Shown piece after piece: positions 24,663 to 32,839 of a stretch of DNA of 33,755 nucleotides; the first letter of the stretch is position 1; each line of letters starts with the position of its first letter. The stretch is from the NCBI GenBank assembly GCA_938034705.1, contig CALHMG010000151.1:1-33755 (forward strand), given 5' to 3'. The position numbers and the translations under genes are program-made. The notes beneath the pieces were generated by a model that did not search any database, was not told where the DNA came from, and worked only from the letters and a program-made list of their open reading frames with translations. This stretch comes from an uncultured Gammaproteobacteria bacterium. GTDB lineage: Bacteria > Pseudomonadota > Gammaproteobacteria > Arenicellales > CALHMG01.

Positions 24663-25456
24663 TGTCGGTGAGTAAGAATATGGAGTCGCTGATTGATGTT
24701 GAGCGATACCCGCTTCGCGCACTGGCGTCGCCAGAAGGTCTTGCCTTTGTGCAGGAGTGCCGACAAAAGTTCAACGCCGACGGGCTTTGCGAGCTGCCCG
24801 GTTTTGTGCACCAGCGGGGTCTGGGAGAACTGGCCGAGGAAGCCACGGCGGTGTCCGATCTGGCCTGGCGGTGTTCAAGCACTCACAACGCGTGGCTTGA
24901 TGATCCACATCTCGCTCCCGCGGGAACGGTGCAGGCCCGCCCGGAAACGACGCGCGTGGGCTCGGTTGCCTTTGATCACATCGGACCGCGCTTGAGGTCG
25001 GTGTATGAGTGGGATCCTCTTAAGGATTTTCTTGCCGGCGTCCTCGGCAAACCACAGCTGTATCGACTGGCGGATCCGCTCGGCGCATGCAGCATCAACG
25101 TGTTTGACGATAGCGGTGTCCACGGGTGGCATTTTGACGAAGCCGAATTCACGATTACGCTGATGCTTCAGGCGCCTGTAGAGGGTGGAGCATTTGAGTA
25201 CGTTCCCCGGATCAGAGGAACCGAAGATGAACACAGTCAGGTGTCGGATATTCTCGATGGCAAACGAGACAACGTCCGAGAGCTGCCGTTCACGCCGGGT
25301 ACTCTGCTGATCTTTGCCGGGCGCGAGACGATTCATCGCGTGACCGATGTATCTGGTGACGTTTCAAGGTTCGTAGCTGTGCTGTGTTATGCCGACGCAC
25401 CGGACGTCAGAAACAGCGCGAACGTACAGCGCCTTTTCTGGGGACGAACCGCCTGA
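24662..25456 (+). CDS. Non-haem Fe(II)/2-oxoglutarate oxygenase, ArpA/HalD/BesD-like
   Basis: 264 residues. The iron triad is readable: His157-x-Asp159 in GWHFDEAEF and distal His225 in ETIHRVT, with Arg236 (SRFVAVL) in place to bind 2-oxoglutarate. The blocks ITLMLQAP and FEYVPRIR are typical of the family named after ArpA, which also holds the amino-acid halogenases BesD and HalD. Halogenases replace the triad Asp/Glu by Gly; here Asp is kept, so hydroxylation is expected. The likely substrate class is a free amino acid, by analogy. It is translationally coupled to the aminotransferase (TGATG) and convergent with the guanidino hydrolase gene, the two stops being 3 bp apart. Confidence 0.78.
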   Translation: MSVSKNMESLIDVERYPLRALASPEGLAFVQECRQKFNADGLCELPGFVHQRGLGELAEEATAVSDLAWRCSSTHNAWLDDPHLAPAGTVQARPETTRVGSVAFDHIGPRLRSVYEWDPLKDFLAGVLGKPQLYRLADPLGACSINVFDDSGVHGWHFDEAEFTITLMLQAPVEGGAFEYVPRIRGTEDEHSQVSDILDGKRDNVRELPFTPGTLLIFAGRETIHRVTDVSGDVSRFVAVLCYADAPDVRNSANVQRLFWGRTA

Positions 25457-25459
25457 CGT

Positions 25460-26422
25460 TCAGGAGCTGCGCTGCGCCAGCGAATCGGCAAGCAGGCACA
25501 GAATTTCAAACATCATCGTTGCACCCACCAGGGCAGTGTTGCCGCTTGGATCAAAAGGTGGTGCAACTTCTACGACGTCGCCGCCCACAAGATTCAGGCC
25601 GCGCAATCCCCGCAGCATCTTGATGGCATCAAATGTCGAGTAGCCGCCGATTTCCGGCGTACCTGTACCGGGTGCGTACACGGGATCGAGACCATCAACG
25701 TCAAAGCTGATGTAGGTAGGTCCACTTCCAACGATTCGTCTGGCTTCGGCGATAACAGCGTCGACGCCAATGTCGAAATACTCTTCGATGGTGATGGTGC
25801 GAATGCCAACCTCGCGTCCGTAATCGTAGTCATTCTTTGTGTACAGCGAACCGCGAATGCCGATCTGGACGGTGCGTTTGGGATCGAGCAGATTTTCTTC
25901 AATAGCGCGGCGAAATGGAGTTCCGTGGGTGTAAAGGTTTTCGCCAAAATATCTATCGTTGGTGTCGGTGTGTGCGTCGAAATGCACCATGCCTACGGGC
26001 CCGTCCTTGACGATACCGCGCATGATGGGGAGCGTGATCAGATGATCGCCGCCCGCGGTCAGCGGCAGCGTGCCCGCCGCGTGCACCTCGGTAAAAAAAT
26101 CTTCTACCCGTTTCAGGGTGTCCATCAGATCGATGGGGTTAACGCTGGTGTCCCCGAGATCTGCGACATTGCACACGTCGTAGGGTGAGCTCAGCGTCTG
26201 TGAATGAACTCGGCGCATGAACGACGACTGATTGCGAATCTCGCGCGGGCCGTGGCGTGCGCCGGCACGGTTGGTCGTGCCCCCGTCCCATGGGACGCCG
26301 ATCAGTCCGATGTCGATGTCTGACATGTCTTCGGTGTGGGGCAGGCGCATGAACGTCGGGATGCCGCCATATCGAGGCACCACAAAACCGCTCAGGGGTT
26401 GATTGAATTTTTTAGACGACAT
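25460..26422 (-). CDS. Ureohydrolase: agmatinase/guanidinobutyrase family
   Basis: 320 residues from the ATG at 26422. Binuclear Mn ligands are all present: GGDH (His127), DAHTD (149-153) and DVDGLDP (Asp241, Asp243). It would hydrolyse a guanidino compound to urea and an amine. The N-terminal block GFVVPRYGGIPTFMRLP resembles guanidinobutyrase and guanidinopropionase more than SpeB agmatinase, but the substrate cannot be fixed from this. It begins 7 bp after the tautomerase gene in a three-gene minus-strand operon. The product, an omega-amino acid if the substrate is a guanidino acid, would suit the class III aminotransferase next door. Confidence 0.87.
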   Translation of the reverse strand: MSSKKFNQPLSGFVVPRYGGIPTFMRLPHTEDMSDIDIGLIGVPWDGGTTNRAGARHGPREIRNQSSFMRRVHSQTLSSPYDVCNVADLGDTSVNPIDLMDTLKRVEDFFTEVHAAGTLPLTAGGDHLITLPIMRGIVKDGPVGMVHFDAHTDTNDRYFGENLYTHGTPFRRAIEENLLDPKRTVQIGIRGSLYTKNDYDYGREVGIRTITIEEYFDIGVDAVIAEARRIVGSGPTYISFDVDGLDPVYAPGTGTPEIGGYSTFDAIKMLRGLRGLNLVGGDVVEVAPPFDPSGNTALVGATMMFEILCLLADSLAQRSS

Positions 26423-26429
26423 GGAGCGT

Positions 26430-26624
26430 TCAGTCCGGGAATTTGTCAGACGCAAGTTCACCACCGAACGCCCAGTTGTCTTTTTTCACATCTTCGATCA
26501 CAACCCAGACGGCTTCGGGGCTGGCGCCCGTCGACTCCACCACGGCGTCAGTCAGCGCCTGGGAAAGTTTGGCTTTTTGTTCTTTGGATCGACCCGCGAA
26601 CATTTCGACTCTGACGATGGGCAT
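26430..26624 (-). CDS. 4-Oxalocrotonate tautomerase-like small protein
   Basis: 64 residues starting MPIVRVEMFAGRS; after Met removal the catalytic Pro1 is exposed and Arg11 is kept. GASPEAVWVVIEDV and FGGELASD are typical family blocks. The position equivalent to Arg39 of the classic enzyme is Trp, as in many uncharacterised relatives, so the activity may differ from 4-oxalocrotonate isomerisation. AGGAG lies 8 nt upstream of this ATG, which decides the start over the longer frame. It lies between the alpha/beta hydrolase (28-bp gap) and the guanidino hydrolase (7-bp gap), so all three are probably one transcript. Confidence 0.85.
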   Translation of the reverse strand: MPIVRVEMFAGRSKEQKAKLSQALTDAVVESTGASPEAVWVVIEDVKKDNWAFGGELASDKFPD

Positions 26625-26652
26625 TTCAGGTTCTCCTCTGTATTTGTTCGAT

Positions 26653-27429
26653 TTACCGTGCACTCGCGAACCGAATCAGATGGTCCGCGACGTCATGGGG
26701 CGCTTCGAGCATGATGGCATGTTTGATACCGCTCAGAATTACGAGTTCTGAATCAGGCAACGCTGCGTCCATAAGTCTGTTCAGCCGCGGATTGCATCCA
26801 CCATCCAGTTCTCCGGTAAGCACCAGCGAGGGTGCCTGAATATCGCCAAGCCACGAGATCATTTCGGTGCCGGCGTAGATTCTGAAAACGTTGAGAAACA
26901 CATCGGGATCGGTAGCGATGACCTGCTTCAGGCGACGATCAATAATCTCGGGGTGATCTTCAATAAAGTCATCGGTAAACCATCGATCAACCAGCGTGTC
27001 CAGAACCTCCGGGATTCCGCGTTCTTCCATCGCTTTGACGACGCCCCAGACTTTGGCGCTGTCATCGTCGGTTCTGCCCGCTGCGGTCGACAACAGACCG
27101 AGCGACAGCACCCGGTCAGGAAATGCCTGGGCGTAGGCGGGGCCGATCATGCCGCCGAGGGAATGGCCTGCAAAATGCGCCTGCTCGAATCCGCACCGTT
27201 CTCTGACTCGTTCCAGATCCGCGACCAGATGCGAGAGCCCGAATTCGCCGTGCGGCATCGGTGATTCACCGTGACCACGCAGGTCGTAGGTAACGACGGT
27301 GAAGTGTTCGCTGAGTTTAGGCAGCAAAAATCGCCAGGCGTCACGTCCGGCGCCAATGCCGTGAATCAAAATGAGCGGCGGGCCTGAACCTTCGATACTG
27401 TAATTGCAGTCAACTATTGCGGTAGTCAT
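26653..27429 (-). CDS. Alpha/beta hydrolase
   Basis: 258 residues from the ATG at 27429; the five-codon extension begins with TTG and is not needed. HGIGAGRDAW contains the oxyanion HG motif, GHSLGG the nucleophile Ser, and the catalytic acid and His are expected near ELDGG and IKHAI. The layout is that of small-molecule hydrolases such as the enol-lactonase PcaD or the aminoacrylate hydrolase RutD. First gene of the three-gene operon with the tautomerase and the ureohydrolase. The hydrolase-tautomerase pair suggests opening of a lactone, lactam or amide and rearrangement of the enol product. Confidence 0.83.
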   Translation of the reverse strand: MTTAIVDCNYSIEGSGPPLILIHGIGAGRDAWRFLLPKLSEHFTVVTYDLRGHGESPMPHGEFGLSHLVADLERVRERCGFEQAHFAGHSLGGMIGPAYAQAFPDRVLSLGLLSTAAGRTDDDSAKVWGVVKAMEERGIPEVLDTLVDRWFTDDFIEDHPEIIDRRLKQVIATDPDVFLNVFRIYAGTEMISWLGDIQAPSLVLTGELDGGCNPRLNRLMDAALPDSELVILSGIKHAIMLEAPHDVADHLIRFASAR

Positions 27430-27657
27430 GGTCGCTATTCCCAAAACAGGTCAATGAAAGCGGTCGCAAATCGGATTCGGTTGCAGATTGCTCGACAATG
27501 AGCGTCGAGTAAAGTCCTGCTGATGTTGTCGACCGGGTCCGGCCAGTGGTGGATGGCCGAAAACGACTGGAAAATCATCCAGGTGTGGTTCTGACGACAG
27601 CGCGTGTCGCCCGCGCTTTGCTATCCTGAACATCCTGTTCCCAAACACAATTCCTCG
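27430..27657. promoter_or_regulatory. 228-bp divergent intergenic region (hydrolase operon / cyclodeaminase gene)
   Basis: This is one of the few real intergenic gaps in the catabolic island, so the promoters of both divergent units should be here. TATCCT (27622-27627) could be a -10 box for the plus-strand gene, but no -35 box matches. Short dyads (GGCCA/TGGCC at 27541-27558 and CTGGA/TCCAG near 27566-27581) could be operator half-sites. None is strong. Confidence 0.35.
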
Positions 27658-28596
27658 ATGCTGTATTTGTCTGACACCACGCTCGCGTCCCTCGAAATAG
27701 GGCCACGCGAAATAGTCGCGCGCATCGAACATCTGCTTCAGGGAGTCGTGGCCGGCACCGTCAGCAGCGCTCCCAAGTCCACGCTCTATCCGGGCGACGG
27801 CCGGTTGTTCATGTCTACCCTTGCATCGTCCGAAGATCCGCCCTACATGACGGTAAAGTCTCTGGGAATGAATCCGGCAAACGGCGAGCGTGACCTGCCG
27901 AGTATCGGCGCACACATTGCGCTGTTTGACGCGGGAACCGGCCTCCCTGTCGCGATGATGGATGGAACATGGATAACGGCCGTTCGAACTGCCGCCCTCA
28001 CTGCCGTCGCGGCATCGCGTCTGGCAGACGCGGACGCGGCGACGATCGCTTTTGTCGGATGCGGTGTTCAGGCTCGAAGCCACCTCGACGTGCTTGCAGA
28101 ACTTTATCCGATAACCCACATCTCGATGATTGGTCGTGGCAAGGCCAACATCGATGCGTTGGCTGATCGAGCGGGACAACTGAACATTGAAGCGATGCGC
28201 GCGCAGGATTCGTCAGCTGCGCTGGCCCAGGCAGACATCGTTGTTTCGACAGTTCCGCCGAGTGTTGGGCTCGAAGCATTTCTTGATGCGAATGTGCTGA
28301 AGGAGAATGCGTTTGTCAGCATGGTTGATCTCGGGCGATCGTGGAAACCACAGACGCTGACGGCGTTCGATGCAATTGTCGTCGATGACCTGGACCAGGA
28401 ACGTCAGATGGCAAGCCCCATGGTTGATCTGTCACTGGTGGAGCGTGATCTCAAATCGCTGGTGCAGCAATCGCCAGGGTCTGACGGTCGCCGGGCGTTT
28501 GTTTTCAGGGGTGTAGCCGTGGGTGATCTCGCACTTGCTGGACTATGTTACGAACGCGCGCTGGCCGGTGGCCTCGGCCAAACACTTGAGACATAA
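27658..28596 (+). CDS. Ornithine cyclodeaminase / mu-crystallin family protein
   Basis: 312 residues from the ATG at 27658; the longer frame begins with GTG and adds nothing conserved. The family core is clear: YMTVKSLGMNP, the block ALFDAGTGLPVAMMDG, TAVRTAALTAVA, and the NAD-binding Rossmann motif FVGCGVQARSH. Members include ornithine cyclodeaminase, alanine dehydrogenases, Delta1-pyrroline-2-carboxylate and other ketimine reductases, and ectoine-pathway enzymes. In this setting an imino-acid reductase or amino-acid cyclase role is plausible. The ferredoxin gene follows 36 bp downstream on the same strand. Confidence 0.85.
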   Translation: MLYLSDTTLASLEIGPREIVARIEHLLQGVVAGTVSSAPKSTLYPGDGRLFMSTLASSEDPPYMTVKSLGMNPANGERDLPSIGAHIALFDAGTGLPVAMMDGTWITAVRTAALTAVAASRLADADAATIAFVGCGVQARSHLDVLAELYPITHISMIGRGKANIDALADRAGQLNIEAMRAQDSSAALAQADIVVSTVPPSVGLEAFLDANVLKENAFVSMVDLGRSWKPQTLTAFDAIVVDDLDQERQMASPMVDLSLVERDLKSLVQQSPGSDGRRAFVFRGVAVGDLALAGLCYERALAGGLGQTLET

Positions 28597-28632
28597 TTCG
28601 TCAGACATCACGGTTTTTGCTTGAGTTCACTT

Positions 28633-28956
28633 ATGCCTTCAATCAAGTTTGTAGACGCCGACGGCAACGAAACGACAGTCGACGCGAAGGCGGGCATGTC
28701 AGTGATGCGTGCTGCTATCGAAAATGACATCGACGGCATCGAAGCCGAGTGTGGCGGGGGCTGCATGTGCGCCACCTGTCATGTTTTTGTCGATGAATCC
28801 TGGATGGGGAAGCTGTCGACCGCGCTGCCTGAAGAACACGACATGCTCGAGGAAACCGCAACTGAACGCACCGCGCAGAGTCGTCTGTCGTGCCAGATCA
28901 TGATTTCGGACGACATGGACGGACTGATTGTTCGGTTACCGCTGACTCAAATCTGA
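28633..28956 (+). CDS. [2Fe-2S] ferredoxin (adrenodoxin/putidaredoxin type)
   Basis: 107 residues from the ATG at 28633. The cluster motif ECGGGCMCATCHVF gives the C-x5-C-x2-C pattern, and the last ligand is in RLSCQI. The blocks AIENDIDGIEAEC and LPEEHDMLEE are those of the vertebrate-type ferredoxins that serve P450s and Rieske oxygenases. A Rieske oxygenase gene lies 1.5 kb away on the other strand and is the obvious partner. I see no dedicated ferredoxin reductase in this window. It follows the cyclodeaminase-family gene by 36 bp, so the two are probably co-transcribed. Confidence 0.92.
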   Translation: MPSIKFVDADGNETTVDAKAGMSVMRAAIENDIDGIEAECGGGCMCATCHVFVDESWMGKLSTALPEEHDMLEETATERTAQSRLSCQIMISDDMDGLIVRLPLTQI

Positions 28957-28973
28957 ACCCGCTTCTGGGCGTT

Positions 28974-30440
28974 TCAGAACAATGAGAAGTACTCGCGCTG
29001 CTCCCAGTCCGTAACTTCGGACATAAAGCGCGAAATCTCCGCCCGCTTGATATGCGTAATGTAGTCGACGAACGTGTCGCCCATGGCGCGTCGATACATC
29101 TCGCTGGTCTTAAGCGCGTCGACGGCATCAAGCAGGCTGCCGGGCAGTTTCGGTGCATCGGTGGTGTACGGCGAATCAGCCGGAGTCGCCGGTGTCAGAG
29201 CGCGATCAATGCCGTCAAGACCGGCATGAATCTGTGATGCGAGATAGAGGTAGGGGTTGGCGGTTGGTTCACCGACGCGGTTTTCGATGCGGGTACCGGT
29301 ATTGCCGGGACCGCCGATAACGCGCAGCATTGCGCCGCGATTGTCCCGGCCCCACAGCGCACGGTCAGGCGCGAGCGTAAACGGACGATAGCGCTTGTAG
29401 CCGTTGATGGTGGGCGTTGTGAAGACACAGGCTGCGTCCGCATGCTCTATGAGTCCGGCAACGTACTGTCGCCCGACCGTCGACAGAAGTTCATCCTTAT
29501 CCTCTGGCATAAAGTGGTTGTCGCCGGTTTTTGAATCGAGCAGGCACTGGTGCAGATGCCATCCACTTGAAAACACATTTGGCAACGCCGGCCGGCACAT
29601 GAACGTTGCGTGGTAGCCGTGGCGCTGACAGATCTGTTTGACAGCGCTTCGAAACAAAACCATATCGTCGGCCGTGCCAATTCCTTTCGCGGGATGCAGA
29701 GTGAACTCACACTGGCTGGGGCCGAATTCCACCTCAATCGATCTCAACGGCAGTCCGAGCTGAAGAATGTTCGATCGAATAATTTCCAGCACCGGATCGA
29801 GTTCGTCCATTCGACTTTCAGTCAGGTACTGAAATCCGTGGGCCAGCAGACTGACATCGGGCGCCTCGCCCGGCTGTCCGGACTGATGCGGTTTAAGCTT
29901 GGGGTCTTCAAGCTTGAAGATATGGCATTCAACTTCCAGTCCGGTCAGATAATCAAACCCCCGGCTGTGAAGTTCGCCGACCGCGTTTTGGGCGAGTGTC
30001 CGCGTTGAGAACGGAACGGGTCCACCGTCTGGAAATACCAGGTCACACAGAATCCAGCCTGTTTTATGCGCCCAGGGCAATACGCGAAACGTCGCGGGAT
30101 CCGGAATCATGACGACGTCACTTGCGCCTTCCATTTCAGGCATGCCGAAGCCACCGCCGCTGGACCACACGTCATACACGGTTCTGTGCGAGGTGTCCTT
30201 TGCGAGCAGGGTGCTGGTTAACGTGCAACCGCTGTCGAAAGCCTGAATTGCTGCGTCAGCGACCAGAGTCTTGCCGCGGAGTACACCGTGCTGGTCGGCG
30301 AACACCAGGCGGATGACTTCGAGCTGATCGGTTTTGATCTGGGCGATGACATCCGCGCACCGTTTTCTCTGTGCGTCGTCGAGCAGTTCGAAACGCGTGA
30401 CGATGCCGGCATGGCCGACGCTTGTTTTGGTATCAGTCAC
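28974..30440 (-). CDS. Glutamine-synthetase-like ligase (gamma-glutamyl-amide synthetase type)
   Basis: 488 residues of the type I GS fold. The metal-site region GLEVECHIF, IEVEFGPSQCEFTLHPA, the SSGWHLHQCL block and NRVGEPTANPYLYLASQ are present, so the active site looks intact. The N-terminal half is longer and unlike GlnA, as in PuuA-type ligases that join glutamate to amines. Starting 8 bp after the Rieske oxygenase stop, it is most likely in that operon and not the housekeeping GlnA. A role in gamma-glutamylating an amine substrate or product is inferred; aniline and alkylamine pathways use such ligases. The amine is unknown. Confidence 0.85.
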   Translation of the reverse strand: MTDTKTSVGHAGIVTRFELLDDAQRKRCADVIAQIKTDQLEVIRLVFADQHGVLRGKTLVADAAIQAFDSGCTLTSTLLAKDTSHRTVYDVWSSGGGFGMPEMEGASDVVMIPDPATFRVLPWAHKTGWILCDLVFPDGGPVPFSTRTLAQNAVGELHSRGFDYLTGLEVECHIFKLEDPKLKPHQSGQPGEAPDVSLLAHGFQYLTESRMDELDPVLEIIRSNILQLGLPLRSIEVEFGPSQCEFTLHPAKGIGTADDMVLFRSAVKQICQRHGYHATFMCRPALPNVFSSGWHLHQCLLDSKTGDNHFMPEDKDELLSTVGRQYVAGLIEHADAACVFTTPTINGYKRYRPFTLAPDRALWGRDNRGAMLRVIGGPGNTGTRIENRVGEPTANPYLYLASQIHAGLDGIDRALTPATPADSPYTTDAPKLPGSLLDAVDALKTSEMYRRAMGDTFVDYITHIKRAEISRFMSEVTDWEQREYFSLF

Positions 30441-30448
30441 AACATGCC

Positions 30449-31759
30449 TCAGACAAGCTTGGTGGCCCAGCTGCTGTTTGAACGACGGTCCGTGTCAGCG
30501 TCCAGAAACAGCTGCTGCCAGTGTTCGGTCGCGCCGATTGTGTCGATGGCGACCGGGCCACGAACGTTCGCACCTTCGTCTGGGGAAAGGGTTGCCGGGG
30601 GCAGGTCACCTTGCTGCACGGCTTTTATCGCGGCCCGCAGCATGCGTCTATACATAACGATTCCGATGTCGCTTTGACCAAGGTGTTCCTTGGTTCGGTC
30701 AGCGATAGGCCCCGGTGATTCCACCGCCCACTGATCGTGGACATTAATATCGTCGCCCATGCCCGTGTAGGTTCGAGTGCGTTGCTCTTCAGGATCGAAA
30801 CCGTAGTTGTTCTGTTTGCCCACTTTGGGGATGTAATCGGGAAGTTCGTAGAGTTCTTCGCGCTGGGCGCGCATGGTTGCCTGGTCTACCGGATCACCGA
30901 AGCTGGTAAACATTGCGTACCAGTAACTTCGAACATCGTCGATCGGAACGTGCCACTGTGTAATGGTCATCTGCTGGCTCATGGGGATGCAGATGGCCTG
31001 CGGGAACAGCAGGTTGGTGACGCGAACGTGGGTATGCGCCTCGGAAAGCCTGCGCAACGCTACAAGTCGCATGCCGTAGTCAGTTTCGTCGACAACGATC
31101 TCCGGACGCGGAAATTCCCGTAGCAGCTGAGTCATTGGCATCGATTCAACGTTGTCACGAAACTGCTGTCCGTAGCCGCCTGACGCGTCAGCATCTTCAA
31201 AGTATCTGTGCAGAAACGAGGCGTGAGCCGGATCGATGCCAACCTCAAGAGCCTGCAGCCAGTTGCAGTCCATGTAACCCTTGAAGGCGAAAGAATGCGA
31301 CTGGGGAGCGACAAGACAGTCGAGTTCAGGCATTGCCGGAGGTTCGCCCGGCCCCATGTAGGCAAACACGATCCCGTTTTGTTCAACACAGGGGTAAGCG
31401 GTGTTCCTGATACGTTGATAGAAAGTGCTGCCCTCGGGTTCGGCCGGCTGTTCGAGGCATTGACCCGTCACGTCGAACAGCCATCCGTGAAACGGACAAC
31501 GCAGGCCGCCGTCTTCGAGCCTGCCGTAACACAGATCGGCGCCGCGATGAGGACACTGTCGGTCCATCAACCCGTAGCGACCGGCGTCATCGCGAAACAG
31601 AACCAGTTTTTCGCCGAGAAGTTCTACAGCTTTGGTCGGGCGATCGCCGTCCAGCTCTGCGCAAAGCGCTGCGGGCTGCCAGTACCGCCGCAACACCTCG
31701 CCACATGGCGTCTCGGATGAAACCCGGGTAATCAGTTCGTTCTGGCTTTGGCTCATCAT
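30449..31759 (-). CDS. Rieske non-haem iron oxygenase, alpha subunit
   Basis: 436 residues. The Rieske [2Fe-2S] ligands are Cys69-x-His71 (CPHRGAD) and Cys88-x2-His91 (CPFHGWLFD). The mononuclear iron site has His179 and His184, with the electron-bridging Asp176 in DPAHASFLH. The layout is that of the phthalate/vanillate-type (alpha-only) oxygenases, which hydroxylate rings or remove O- or N-methyl groups. No beta subunit is present. The electron donor is probably the nearby [2Fe-2S] ferredoxin. A second ATG one codon later is an equally good start. It lies 17 bp after the LysR gene and 8 bp before the GS-like gene, so regulation by that LysR protein is likely. Confidence 0.9.
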   Translation of the reverse strand: MMSQSQNELITRVSSETPCGEVLRRYWQPAALCAELDGDRPTKAVELLGEKLVLFRDDAGRYGLMDRQCPHRGADLCYGRLEDGGLRCPFHGWLFDVTGQCLEQPAEPEGSTFYQRIRNTAYPCVEQNGIVFAYMGPGEPPAMPELDCLVAPQSHSFAFKGYMDCNWLQALEVGIDPAHASFLHRYFEDADASGGYGQQFRDNVESMPMTQLLREFPRPEIVVDETDYGMRLVALRRLSEAHTHVRVTNLLFPQAICIPMSQQMTITQWHVPIDDVRSYWYAMFTSFGDPVDQATMRAQREELYELPDYIPKVGKQNNYGFDPEEQRTRTYTGMGDDINVHDQWAVESPGPIADRTKEHLGQSDIGIVMYRRMLRAAIKAVQQGDLPPATLSPDEGANVRGPVAIDTIGATEHWQQLFLDADTDRRSNSSWATKLV

Positions 31760-31776
31760 GGCAGCGGCGTCCGGGT

Positions 31777-32706
31777 TTAGCTGGCGTGGATTCCGATCGC
31801 GCTCTGGATCGCGTCCGGTTGTACATCGAGGCTGTCGGCGATGCTGAACAGCGCGCGGGAGATAGGCGAGGGTGGATCCCGGTCCGCAGCGACCAGCCCG
31901 ATGGTGTGCGCAACGTCCGGATCGACGAGCGGGATGGCCCGGATGCTGTGGTCGATCCCCATGTTGTCGGTAAAACTCTCGGGCAAAATCGTTGCAACGG
32001 GCCCCAGTCGCACGTGGGTCACAAGATTCACGATTGAGTTGGTTTCAAACGCGGGTTCGACTGTCTCACCTATGTCCTGGAATGCGCGATTGATGATGCG
32101 GCGATTCTGCATGTCGTTCGTTAAAAGACACAGAGGAATGCCTGAAGCTTCACGCCAGCTGATGGTCGACTTGCTCGCAAGAGCCGATCCCTCGCGCACA
32201 ACCAGGACGTATCGCTCAACATATAGCGGCAGCTCGCGAACGTTCTTCAGTGGTTCATTATCTATGTAGGTGATACCGGCATCGAAGTCGATGTTGTCGA
32301 GGCCTCTCTGAATTTCGATTGAGCTGCGGGACAGTACCTTTATGGCCACGCCCGGATGCGCCTCATGAAAAGGCAGCGTGACCAGCGGTGCGAGAGCCAA
32401 AGCCGACGGTATGACGCCAATAGTCATGGTCCCGGACAGCTCGTTTTGCATGGCGCTGACGTCCTGACGCATTGCGTCGACATCGCCGACGATACGCTTG
32501 GCCCAGTGCAGCACGCGTTCACCTTCCGGCGTCAGTCCCTTGTAGGCATGGCTGCCGCGTTCAACGATGAGAATTCCGAGGTCATCCTCCAGCTGTCGAA
32601 TGCGGGCCGACAGAGTGGGCTGGGACACAAAGCACGCATTGGCCGCGCGACCAAAATGCTTCTCGCGAGTCAGTGCGATCAGAAATCGGAAATGTTTGAT
32701 ATCCAA
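31777..32706 (-). CDS. LysR-family transcriptional regulator
   Basis: 309 residues from a TTG start at 32706. The family N-terminus is (M)DIKHFRFLIAL, and AAGGTG lies about 8 nt before this TTG. The much longer open frame (to 33090) overlaps the next gene and has no LysR-like sequence, so I reject it. The helix-turn-helix is GRAANACFVSQPTLSARIRQLE (about 22-43 counted from this start), followed by the effector-binding domain from about 90. It is in line with the Rieske and GS-like genes downstream and is their probable activator. The inducer is unknown. Confidence 0.88.
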   Translation of the reverse strand: MDIKHFRFLIALTREKHFGRAANACFVSQPTLSARIRQLEDDLGILIVERGSHAYKGLTPEGERVLHWAKRIVGDVDAMRQDVSAMQNELSGTMTIGVIPSALALAPLVTLPFHEAHPGVAIKVLSRSSIEIQRGLDNIDFDAGITYIDNEPLKNVRELPLYVERYVLVVREGSALASKSTISWREASGIPLCLLTNDMQNRRIINRAFQDIGETVEPAFETNSIVNLVTHVRLGPVATILPESFTDNMGIDHSIRAIPLVDPDVAHTIGLVAADRDPPSPISRALFSIADSLDVQPDAIQSAIGIHAS

Positions 32707-32839
32707 CTGACGTTCACCTTGATACCTGTCTGAGATGACGCTGATATCTTTACGGTGTTCGCAGGCTACCCCGCACCGGGCCGGGCGCAGACCGCGAAGG
32801 AACACCGACGCGTCGTCACCGCAGTGTATCACCGGGTGT

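Noticed and set aside
24662-25456. Amino-acid halogenase (BesD/HalD-type) call for the iron oxygenase
   Set aside because: The triad Asp159 is present; the known halogenases of this family have Gly there to make room for chloride.
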